Below are positions 26,635 to 34,809 of a DNA stretch of 64,000 bases, piece by piece; within the stretch, counting starts at the first letter, position 1; every line of letters begins with the position of its first letter. The position numbers and the translations under genes were made by a program. The notes beneath the pieces are model-generated. The model made no database searches. It was not told the origin of the DNA and was given only the letters and a program-made list of their open reading frames with translations. Source of the stretch: CAVZBT01 sp963773605 (lineage in GTDB: Bacteria; Acidobacteriota; UBA6911); assembly GCA_963773605.1 (NCBI GenBank), contig CAVZBT010000010.1:372001-436000 (forward strand), given 5' to 3'.

Positions 26635-27849
26635 ATGCGAAGGAAATCTGCAGGTGTCGCCGTAATATCCTGGTTGCTATTTTCTTTTCAGGCTTCTTCA
26701 GCCCCGCCCGGCCCCGTTGTTCCGGGGCTCGAGGTGCTCGTCACGGAACAACAATCCCTGATCGCTGGAAAACGGGTCGGGCTGATTACGAATCACAGCG
26801 GCATGGATCGCCGTGGGGTCCACGCAATCGACCTGATCGCGAAGGTGCCGGGCGCCAGGCTCACGGCCCTTTTTGCCCCGGAGCACGGTATCCGTGGGTT
26901 TATCGAAGCCGGCGACAACGTCGTCACGAAAGTCGACGAACGAACCGGGATTCCCGTTTACAGCATCTACGGGAATATCCAGCGGCCCACTCCCGAGATG
27001 CTCAAAGATGTAGACGTCCTGATCTACGACATCCAGGACGCCGGGGTGCGGTTTTACACGTTCATATCCACCATGGGTGAGGGATTGGAAGCAGCGGCAG
27101 AAAAGGGCATTCCCTATATCGTTCTGGATCGCCCGAACGTTCTGGCCGACACCCGCCTCGAAGGTCCGGTTCTCGATATGAAGTTCAAGTCCTTTGTCGG
27201 TGCCTATCCCATCCCGATCCGGTTCGGGATGACGCTCGGCGAGCTGGCTGGATTCCACAACGACCGTCTGGCAAAGAAGGCGGACCTCAAGGTCGTAAGA
27301 ATGAAAAACTGGAAGCGTTCCATGTGGTACGACCAGACCGGCCTCCCCTGGGTTCTGCCTTCCCCGAATATTCCGTCGCTTTCATGCGCCATCGCGTATC
27401 CGGGAACCTGCCTCGTGGAGGGAACAAATGTTTCCGAAGGGCGCGGCACGACCATGCCTTTCGAGCTGATCGGCGCGCCGTATATCGACGCCTTCAAGCT
27501 TGCCGAAGAGCTGGCCAAGCTGAAACTGCCCGGTGTGGTTTTCCGGCCTGCGGGTTTCACGCCCACCTTCTCGAAATATCAGGGACAGGTGTGCCAGGGT
27601 GTTCAGGTCATCGTCATGGACCGGGACATTTTCGAACCTGTGCGCACGGGGATGCACCTCATCCGAACTATCAAGGCGCTCCATCCGGCCAAGTTCGAGT
27701 GGCGGAATTCGATCGACCGCTTGTCGGGATCGGATGCATTTCGTCTTGCCATGGACCGCGGCGATACTCCGGAGGCGTTCCTGAAAGCTCAGGCTGCAGA
27801 CCTGAAGGAATACGACACCATCCGCCGCAAGCACCTGTTGTATCCGTAG
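26635..27849 (+). CDS. namZ: DUF1343 / NamZ-like exo-beta-N-acetylmuramidase, canonical copy
   Basis: 404 residues with a signal peptide (AVISWLLFSFQASSAP) and GGAGGGAAG directly before the ATG. All DUF1343 signatures are present: RVGLITNHSGMDRRG, LFAPEHGIRG, DIQDAGVRFYTFISTM, VLDRPNVLADTR, SFVGAYPIPIRFGMTLGELA, WYDQTGLPWVLPSPN, VEGTNVSEGRGTTMPFELIGAP. Predicted to liberate MurNAc from muropeptides in the periplasm. It ends the plus-strand cluster, 211 bp after the M28 gene, so it may have its own promoter. Confidence 0.88.
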   Translation: MRRKSAGVAVISWLLFSFQASSAPPGPVVPGLEVLVTEQQSLIAGKRVGLITNHSGMDRRGVHAIDLIAKVPGARLTALFAPEHGIRGFIEAGDNVVTKVDERTGIPVYSIYGNIQRPTPEMLKDVDVLIYDIQDAGVRFYTFISTMGEGLEAAAEKGIPYIVLDRPNVLADTRLEGPVLDMKFKSFVGAYPIPIRFGMTLGELAGFHNDRLAKKADLKVVRMKNWKRSMWYDQTGLPWVLPSPNIPSLSCAIAYPGTCLVEGTNVSEGRGTTMPFELIGAPYIDAFKLAEELAKLKLPGVVFRPAGFTPTFSKYQGQVCQGVQVIVMDRDIFEPVRTGMHLIRTIKALHPAKFEWRNSIDRLSGSDAFRLAMDRGDTPEAFLKAQAADLKEYDTIRRKHLLYP

Positions 27850-28725
27850 GGAAAACATCGAACACAGAAACACGCAGAGTCACAGAGAAAGCGTCCAGGT
27901 AACAGGAAGCGGACTGTCCTCTTGTTCTTGGAGGATTGTGAAATGCTCTAGGATTTTATTCTTGCCTTATCACGCTGCACAATCGCGCGTCAGCCGATTA
28001 TAATGTCGGCAACTCAGGCCATCTTGATTGCATCGCCCCGCATTGCCAGTACGCGTCCGTATGCGAAGCACCGGTAACACACGCGCTCAAGCGGGCCGTT
28101 GCCCGGACCGCCGCCACTACTCGCACCCAGCGCCTCTACGGGATCCACATTCGTAGCTTTGCCGGCGGGGATATACGTCGCCGCCAGTGCGACAATGCCT
28201 ATCGGTCCAGTTAACGACAGCGTTGCGTTATCAAGCAGGCCTGGAACGCCGGTGACTTCCGGCGCGACAGTGCTGCGCGATCGATTGACGGCGAACCGGA
28301 ATTCGTTCAGGGCCGTCCCTTACTGCGCAAACCAAGTCCGTGGCCTAAACGTCCGCTGTATGAGGGTCTGCCCGAGGGGTTCGTGCGGCCCGGCTGTCCA
28401 GCCCCGAGCACATCGTGCTCGGGTGCACGATGAAGTGCGCGCCGGATCGAGCGCCGCGCCAACGCCGCGGACTGGCACGAAGTCGTAACGGGATCCCGCC
28501 CCAGCACGCCGAGCCTGTAACGGCAGATCTCTAGTGGTGCAGATTCAGGCTACCCGCGGCAGTATCAGCGGACTATAATTGCAGTAACTCGGGTCGGTTC
28601 GAATTGGAGTTGACGATTCGTCGGTGGAACCAATGAGCAGTCTTTTGTGGTCTGCACATGACTCTGCATTACTGAATCGCGCCGCTGTCTTGGACTTCAC
28701 ACCTCGATTGTAGGATTCATTCCTC
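27850..28725. other. Long intergenic region with a permease remnant
   Basis: 876 bp between namZ and the kinase gene. The only recognisable content is the ABC-permease tail listed separately. At 27861-27891 there is a CACAGA-rich repeat tract. No intact gene is supported. Confidence 0.6.
28014..28300 (-). pseudogene. MacB/FtsX-type permease (ADOP-like), C-terminal remnant
   Basis: In one minus-strand frame ending with TGA at 28014 the text GPIGIVALAATYIPAGKATNVDPVEAL matches the last helix and the conserved IPAxxAxxVDPxxAL ending of MacB-like and acidobacterial duplicated orphan permeases. An in-frame stop lies upstream near 28315 and no start is evident. It is a decayed gene. Confidence 0.6.
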
Positions 28726-31356
28726 ATGATCGACCAGACGCTCGGGCATTATCGAATCCTGAAGAAACTGGGCGAAGGTGGCATGGGGGTTGTCTACAAG
28801 GCACAGGACCTCCATCTGGACCGGTTTGTTGCGCTGAAGATGCTCCCGCCTGAAAAGGTCACGGACCCGGAGAGAAAACAGCGGTTCGTGCAGGAAGCCA
28901 AGGCCGCCTCGGCACTGAATCATCCCGGCATCATCACGATTCACGACATCGCTTCCGATCGCGGTTTGGACTTCATCGCGATGGAGTACATCCAGGGCAA
29001 GACGCTGGATCAGCTGATTCCGCGCAAGGGGATGCGCATCAACGAAGCTATCAAAATCGGCATGGATATCGCCGATGCGCTGGCGGCCGCGCATTCGATC
29101 GGGATCATCCACCGCGACATAAAGCCCTCGAACATCATGGTCAGTGATCAGGGGCGTGTGAAGGTGCTGGACTTCGGGCTGGCCAAGCTGACCGAAACTC
29201 TTCTATCGGGAGAAAACGCCGCCACCCTGACGGTCAACCCCACCACCGATGAAGGCAAGATTGTGGGCACTGTGGCTTACATGTCCCCGGAGCAGGCAGA
29301 GGGCAGGAAGCTGGATACACGGTCGGATATCTTCAGTTTCGGGTCGGTATTGTATGAGATGGTGACCGGCAGGCGACCCTTCCAGGGGGATTCGAAAGCT
29401 TCTACTATGGCGGCCATTCTGAAGGAGGATCCGAAGCCGGCGAGCCAGGTTGTCGAAGCGCTGCCGAAGGAGTTGGAGCGACTCATCAGTCGCTGTCTGC
29501 GCAAGGATCGGGAACGCCGCTGGCAGAATATGACCGATCTGAAGGTTACACTGCAGGAACTCAAAGAGGAGTCGGATTCCGGTGTTCTGTCACCTACGAC
29601 TCCAACCCTCAAGAATCGCCGCTCTTTCATAGCACTTGCGCTCGTATTTTTCGCAGGCGTGGTCCTGGCTGTCGCTGGCTGGCTCTGGTTTGGCCGCTCA
29701 CAGCCGCCGCCGGAGGAGGTCCTGCTGACGGCAGTTCCGCTCACTAGTTATGCCGGCAGCGAGACTTATCCCTCATTTTCACCTGACGGCAGCCAGGTGG
29801 CTTTCTCCTGGAATGGCGAAAAGCAGGACAATTACGATATCTGGACCAAAGTCATCGGCACTGAAACTAAGCTGCAGCTTACTTCAAATCCCGCCAATGA
29901 CTACAGTTCCGCATGGTCTCCGGACGGCCGTTGGATCGCATTCTGCCGCGATCTGCCTGGAGGTAAGGTTGCCATAATGTTGATTCCACCGATCCCCGGC
30001 CCGGAGCGAAAACTGACCGAGACCAATTACACGGATCCCTATGGTGGTCTTGGATCGCTTGTCAACTGGTCCCCGGACTCCCGTTGGCTGGCCATAATTG
30101 ATTGTGACAGACCCAACAAACAGCGGGGCTTGTTTCTCTTGTCGGTCGAAACAGGTGAGAAGAGAAGACTCACCTCTCCACCGGAAAGCGGCGAAGGTGA
30201 TTGGGGGCCTGCCTTTTCCCCGGACGGGCACACGCTGGCTTTTTCCCGGTGGACCCGATCGAGTGATTTGTATCTGGTCGATCTCTCTGAGGACCTCAAA
30301 CCCATCGGGCAACCCATACTACTGTGCTCCGGTTATTGGGCTTCAAGCCCGGCGTGGACGCCGGATGGAAAGGAGATCGTTTTCTCCCGGTTGGGAATGA
30401 GTTCCGGGCTTTGGCGAATGGCGGTCTCGAAGCCTGCGAAGCCCCAGAAACTCGCCTTCGCAACAAACCAGGCTGGGAGACCGGCGATTTCGCGGCAGGG
30501 GAGGCGGCTCGCCTATGAGGTGGAAAGGTATGACGTCAACATCTGGCGTGTTGACTTGGGCGAACCAGACCAGACGCAGCCTAACCCGGTTCAGTTTATC
30601 TACTCTACGCAGCAGGAAAGAGAACCGGCGTATTCACCCGATGGAAAGAGAATTGCCTTTGTGTCGGACCGGTCAGGGGCTACCGAAATCTGGGTGTGTG
30701 ACAGCGATGGGTCGAACCAGGTGAAACTAACTTCCTTAGGAGAGGTCTTTGCGCCACAATGGTCGCCGGATAGCCAGAATATCGCCTTCCAGGCATCTCC
30801 GCGGGGGGAAACTGGTATCTATGTGATCGATGTGGACACGGGTGCTCTCCGGCGCATGCCGGCGCACTCAGTTGACGACAATTGGCCGTATTGGTCTCGC
30901 GACGGCCAGTGGCTCTATGTCAAGGGACATGGGCTGTGGAAGATCCCCTTCAAGGGGGGAGGGGCGGTCGAGATCAGCAAAGACGAGGGAGCCGACCTGC
31001 CGCACGAATCGCCGGATGGGAAATGGCTTTACTACAGCAAAGGATGGCCTGGGCCGCAGAGCGTGTGGAAAATGCCTGTCGGGGGAGGCGAGGGAATAAA
31101 GATCCTCGATGCGGTGCACCCTTTGGCGTTCTGGACACTGGGCAAAAACGGGATCTACTTCTTCACTGTGCCTGACGACAAGGGACACACGGACCTGAGC
31201 CTTTACGAATTTGCCACCGCGAAGACCAGAAAGATCCGGACCATCGACCGGCAAGTCTACAGCATGCCGGCGGTTTCCCCCGACGGCCGGACCATTCTGT
31301 ACTCCCAATTCGATGAGATCGGTAGCGACCTGATGCTGGTGGAGAACTTTCGGTAG
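28726..31356 (+). CDS. PknB-type Ser/Thr protein kinase fused to a TolB/PD40 propeller
   Basis: 876 residues. The kinase domain is complete: GEGGMGVVYKA (P-loop), VALKML (Lys), HRDIKPSNIM (catalytic loop), DFGLAKL (Mg binding) and AYMSPEQAEG. At about residues 300-322 is one membrane helix (FIALALVFFAGVVLAVAGWLW). The C-terminal extracytoplasmic part is a beta-propeller of PD40 repeats (YPSFSPDGSQVAFSW, PAYSPDGKRIAFVSDRSG, AVSPDGRTILYSQ). It is a typical acidobacterial transmembrane sensor kinase; the propeller presumably binds a ligand or peptidoglycan-associated partner, but neither ligand nor target is known. Confidence 0.9.
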   Translation: MIDQTLGHYRILKKLGEGGMGVVYKAQDLHLDRFVALKMLPPEKVTDPERKQRFVQEAKAASALNHPGIITIHDIASDRGLDFIAMEYIQGKTLDQLIPRKGMRINEAIKIGMDIADALAAAHSIGIIHRDIKPSNIMVSDQGRVKVLDFGLAKLTETLLSGENAATLTVNPTTDEGKIVGTVAYMSPEQAEGRKLDTRSDIFSFGSVLYEMVTGRRPFQGDSKASTMAAILKEDPKPASQVVEALPKELERLISRCLRKDRERRWQNMTDLKVTLQELKEESDSGVLSPTTPTLKNRRSFIALALVFFAGVVLAVAGWLWFGRSQPPPEEVLLTAVPLTSYAGSETYPSFSPDGSQVAFSWNGEKQDNYDIWTKVIGTETKLQLTSNPANDYSSAWSPDGRWIAFCRDLPGGKVAIMLIPPIPGPERKLTETNYTDPYGGLGSLVNWSPDSRWLAIIDCDRPNKQRGLFLLSVETGEKRRLTSPPESGEGDWGPAFSPDGHTLAFSRWTRSSDLYLVDLSEDLKPIGQPILLCSGYWASSPAWTPDGKEIVFSRLGMSSGLWRMAVSKPAKPQKLAFATNQAGRPAISRQGRRLAYEVERYDVNIWRVDLGEPDQTQPNPVQFIYSTQQEREPAYSPDGKRIAFVSDRSGATEIWVCDSDGSNQVKLTSLGEVFAPQWSPDSQNIAFQASPRGETGIYVIDVDTGALRRMPAHSVDDNWPYWSRDGQWLYVKGHGLWKIPFKGGGAVEISKDEGADLPHESPDGKWLYYSKGWPGPQSVWKMPVGGGEGIKILDAVHPLAFWTLGKNGIYFFTVPDDKGHTDLSLYEFATAKTRKIRTIDRQVYSMPAVSPDGRTILYSQFDEIGSDLMLVENFR

Positions 31357-31488
31357 TAAGTACGCTGCCCCTCGCTGGCGAAATTCCTGTCTGAACGTCA
31401 CCTCTCAGCCCCACAGCCCCCACCGACCTGGACTGACAACACTATCCCGAAGTCGCCATCTGAGAAATCAGCAGGGCCGACAACAAAT

Positions 31489-31869
31489 TCAGGCGTTTTC
31501 GTCCTGATCCTCGGTGCTGATATCCTGGATTTCGGGCTGATCTCCCCCAATACATTGCTGATAAAGTTCGAGACCCTTTGCAAAATCGACCTCTTGGACG
31601 AGGACGGCGTTCGGACTGGCCGTGAAAGGCCCGGCACCCGCACTAAAATCACTTTGCAGCATTGAATCAATGCCATTCGATTCCAGCAACTCCTGAAACA
31701 TTTGGCCTTCCACGGGACCTGGAAACGACGCCAACATGACTAGGTCTAGTTTGCCGCGATTGAGTTGCTCATTTTCTTCGGACAGGGTTTCAACGAGCTC
31801 CACATCACAATCGCTGCATTGCACGAATCCAGGCCGATATTCGCACTTACAGTTCGGGCAAAAAGGCAT
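31489..31869 (-). CDS. Zinc-ribbon plus DUF2007 domain protein
   Basis: 126 residues from ATG 31869, chosen because AAGGAGG stands six bases upstream. An N-terminal zinc ribbon (MPFCPNCKCEYRPGFVQCSDCDVELV, cysteine pairs at 4/7 and 19/22) is followed by a DUF2007 domain (MLASFPGPVEGQMFQELLESNGI...PNAVLVQEVDFAKGLELY). DUF2007 is a PII-like small domain often assumed to bind signals. The acidic tail is DISTEDQDENA. Function unknown; it is convergent with the kinase gene. Confidence 0.8.
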   Translation of the reverse strand: MPFCPNCKCEYRPGFVQCSDCDVELVETLSEENEQLNRGKLDLVMLASFPGPVEGQMFQELLESNGIDSMLQSDFSAGAGPFTASPNAVLVQEVDFAKGLELYQQCIGGDQPEIQDISTEDQDENA

Positions 31870-32093
31870 CGGGTACCTCCTTAGTTCGATTGTAGTCCGG
31901 ATTCCTTCGGTGAAGGCAAGCATACTTGCTGCGTTCATAAATCGATCAGGCAGAAAAATTGGTGCGAACAAGGCCAGTCGCTGTCCAAAAGTCGCCTTCG
32001 AGGAAATCATCCTGCGGCTAGTCAGTCCGGCTCCAGGGCTGACATGGCCATCTCCCACACGGCCTCATTGGGAGAGTTGATGCGGGTACCCAT

Positions 32094-32885
32094 CTACTTT
32101 GGTTTTGGCACAGCCCAATTATTCGGAAAATGCGGATTCGGGCTACCGGGGCCAATGTAAACACAAAGGCCTTTAGACAAATCATGCAATGCCCGGCAAG
32201 CTTCCGAGCGCACCGAATCCGAAGAGTCGTCACACAAATGCTGGAGCAATTGCTTGGCGCGGTCGAGATACTTTCGACCGGCTGCCTTCCGGTTCTCGTT
32301 CGGAGCCGTACTCAGACCACCACCGTAGCGAAACGTTTCATAGGCAATCCGGCAAGCTCTTGCCAACTCCAATTTCGCTGCAGGGAGGTATCTGTTTGTG
32401 GGGTTCCTCTTGATGAACATCTGTATTGCTTCAATCTGTTGTAGCGCGGCATCGGCAACCCCTTCGTATTCATAAGGGGTTGCTTCGGTTTTCGCGCGCA
32501 GCCATTGGGCTTCATCAACGTGCGGAGAGCGGGTGAAATGTTCAAGGAAGGAATCCCAGAGAAGTATCTGCCGCGAAATAGTTTTTTCGTCGAATCGGCT
32601 GAGTGCCTTGATCAATGATAGAGCTTCGCTATCCGATAGAGCATTGAAGAGGCAATGCGGGTTAGCCCCTGCCGTTTCCAGAAGTTCCGCAGCCTTTTGC
32701 TCATATGCTTCATCCAATAAGACATCTTTCCGATCAAGAAGCTTTGCATGTGCGAGCACGTTTTGGAAATAAATCCTGGCATCGGCACACGGATTCTGAT
32801 GATCAGCCGCCAAACGTCCACTGCCTAGTCCGAGAGCAATGCACCAAAGAGCGGCGCATTGTATCGCTATTGATGCCCTTTTCAT
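32094..32885 (-). CDS. Secreted hypothetical protein with helical-repeat character
   Basis: 263 residues. An N-terminal signal (AIQCAALWCIALGLGSG) is followed by an all-helical region with TPR-like spacing (AALQQIEAIQMFIKRNPTNRYLPAAKLELARACRIAYE...AAGRKYLDRAKQLLQHL), reminiscent of outer-membrane-assembly YfiO-type repeats. Four mature cysteines are present. Similar proteins are annotated only as hypothetical. It is 224 bp upstream of the zinc-ribbon gene on the same strand. Confidence 0.65.
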   Translation of the reverse strand: MKRASIAIQCAALWCIALGLGSGRLAADHQNPCADARIYFQNVLAHAKLLDRKDVLLDEAYEQKAAELLETAGANPHCLFNALSDSEALSLIKALSRFDEKTISRQILLWDSFLEHFTRSPHVDEAQWLRAKTEATPYEYEGVADAALQQIEAIQMFIKRNPTNRYLPAAKLELARACRIAYETFRYGGGLSTAPNENRKAAGRKYLDRAKQLLQHLCDDSSDSVRSEACRALHDLSKGLCVYIGPGSPNPHFPNNWAVPKPK

Positions 32886-33564
32886 ATTCTTCCCAGCTTT
32901 AGCTCACAACTGACAACATTTTACTACGATGAGCAATAACTCCCGCGAAGTCCCGTTCGGGACATCTTCCGCTCACGGAAGAGTTGCCCTTCTGGAACTC
33001 GCCGCTTATCTCCCGTACGGCAGTCTGCAAACCGAGTGTCGTACGTGGCGGTATAGGGTCGGCTACTTGGAGTTTTAACCTGTTCTCCTGATGCAAGGTG
33101 ATCATCTGACTTTCCACCCGCATCCCTTGTACCAACCGATCCCCGTCAAAGCGCTTATCCCGCGGTCGCTCGGAACGAGATCCCAGCGGATCAATCCCTG
33201 GGTCACGGCGGATGCGCCGGCGGCGACGATCTGCAAGAATGATGGAGGCTATGAACTCAAGGAGGCGAGGATCGGGGAGAACACCCAGGCATACCGGGTG
33301 CTGACGGGACAGGAAAGGAAGAAGCATTTCGGCCTGATCAGGGTGAATCCCGAGAAGCCGTGCCCCACGATCCAGAAGTCGCAGCCGCAGTCGAGCACGA
33401 CAGGCTTGATCCACCCGTACCAGGTCAGGCACCTGATGCCGAAAAAGCGTGCCGGAGGCCGGGCCCGGCGACACGACCGTGTTCTTCCAGTGAGGATCAA
33501 CTTTTGTGGCGAATCGCCGCCATTATGCGTCAAGTATTCGAACCCGCGCAACGGCAGGCGGGCT
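32886..33564. other. Unassigned block with natural-looking ORFs on both strands
   Basis: 679 bp between the secreted hypothetical (minus) and the SGNH hydrolase (minus). Plus-strand frame 33091 onward reads ALIPRSLGTRSQRINPW, CKNDGGYELKEARIGENTQA and TGLIHPYQVRHLMPKKRAG, with unbiased amino-acid use until it runs into the antisense of the hydrolase gene. The minus strand is also open at 33249-33560. Neither is recognised. It may be a remnant of a mobile or repeated element, or an RNA-coding stretch; I cannot decide. Confidence 0.3.
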
Positions 33565-34671
33565 TCACCGATCCGCACCCTCCAGGGCCAGGACTTTGCA
33601 GAGCCGGGCGGCAAGCCTCTCGGCCATCCATTGAAACCCCAGGTCGTTCGGATGTGTGCCATCGACCAGGCCTCCGCCATCTGCGGGGCCGAGAAGGTCG
33701 GTGCCCTCGACGATCTGCAGGTACTTATCGCCCGCGGCAATGCGGCGAGCCCCGACCTGACGGATGTGCGCCCGCATCCCATCGAGCCGGGCGTCGGGAC
33801 CCCAGGATTCACGGGTGGCATAAATCGGTGTAATCAGGACGACAGGGGTCTCCGGGTGCTTTGTCTTTATGGTCTCGACGAACGGAGCATAAACCTCCTG
33901 GAGGGATTCGAGGGTAGGGTTGTTCTGGGCAAAATCCATCACGTAGCAGGAGGCATCGATGTCGGCTACCGCGCGGGCCATTTCGGGCTCGCCCCGCCCG
34001 TTTCCACTGAATCCCAGGTTGACGAAATCGAGATTGAGCTGGCGCCCGAGGATTGCCTGATAACTCATGCCCGGCCGGCTGGCGCAACCCCCCTGGGTGA
34101 TCGATGTGCCATAGAAGACGACCGGCTTAGGCAGGGCAAACGGCTTTGCCGGACGCAGGCTGGCCTCTTTGTCCAGGCCGACGGCCAGAACCTTCACGCC
34201 CATGTAAAGCGGAAGGTACAGCGCGATCTCGCGCTCCACGCGCGGGCGCCCGCTGTAGTAGGAGTGGCTGTACATCTTGCCCGGCTTTGCTTCGGCGTCC
34301 GCAATCGCGGTGCCGCGGTAGACCCCGTCCACGTAGAGATCGACGCCGGTCTGCCCGAAGGCGTGCATGTTTTTCATCCCGGGAGCCTCGGGATACTCCA
34401 GCCTCACTGCCAGTGACGTGGAATCCGTCCGAAAACGGATTCGCCCGCCGCTCGGGGACTGTGCCAGCTCCCAGACCGGGTCACGCACCGTGCCTTTGAG
34501 CTGGAGTGGGAGCCGGATCCACTCCCCGTGACTTGCGGTATACCAGGGCAGGCCGTCGACCTCCAGCTGGGAGCTGGGAGGCTCGATCCATCGGAGGTCA
34601 GGCTGCGGCGCCTGCTGGGCAAACAGGGACGAAGCGGATAACAGGAAGACGAACCGAGTGCGCAAGTTCAT
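33565..34671 (-). CDS. Secreted SGNH/GDSL hydrolase with N-terminal jelly-roll
   Basis: 368 residues with a signal peptide (FVFLLSASSLFAQQ) and AAGGAT before the ATG. The N-terminal ~170 residues form a beta domain (SGNH_hydro_N type) containing GVDLYVDGVYRG. The SGNH blocks are clear: block I FYGTSITQGGCAS (nucleophile Ser), block II NLGFSGNGRGE (Gly, Asn), block V VDGTHPNDLGF (Asp, His). Such proteins remove acyl groups from carbohydrates. No neighbouring gene suggests the substrate. Confidence 0.85.
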   Translation of the reverse strand: MNLRTRFVFLLSASSLFAQQAPQPDLRWIEPPSSQLEVDGLPWYTASHGEWIRLPLQLKGTVRDPVWELAQSPSGGRIRFRTDSTSLAVRLEYPEAPGMKNMHAFGQTGVDLYVDGVYRGTAIADAEAKPGKMYSHSYYSGRPRVEREIALYLPLYMGVKVLAVGLDKEASLRPAKPFALPKPVVFYGTSITQGGCASRPGMSYQAILGRQLNLDFVNLGFSGNGRGEPEMARAVADIDASCYVMDFAQNNPTLESLQEVYAPFVETIKTKHPETPVVLITPIYATRESWGPDARLDGMRAHIRQVGARRIAAGDKYLQIVEGTDLLGPADGGGLVDGTHPNDLGFQWMAERLAARLCKVLALEGADR

Positions 34672-34809
34672 AGGGAGATCCTTTCCGGCCAGCCGGTGTC
34701 AGCAGGGTTAGGATGCAGGCTTTGGCTCCGCTGCTCCCAGGATACGCCATCCTACCTTAACTAAGTGCCGGAGATTTCGTGGATTCCGGATTTGTTGTCT
34801 GAAACCCGG

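Noticed and set aside
27855..27900. CACAGAAACACGCAGAGTCACAGAG tract as a CRISPR or microsatellite
   Set aside because: Only a loose CACAGA-type tract with irregular spacing; no array.
28099..28488. 129-codon plus-strand open frame in the 27.9-28.7 kb gap
   Set aside because: It overlaps the permease remnant in antisense, lacks a ribosome binding site and has no natural composition.
33091..34416. 441-codon plus-strand open frame
   Set aside because: The second half is plainly antisense to the SGNH hydrolase; only the first ~150 codons look unusual and are reported as an unassigned block, not as a gene.
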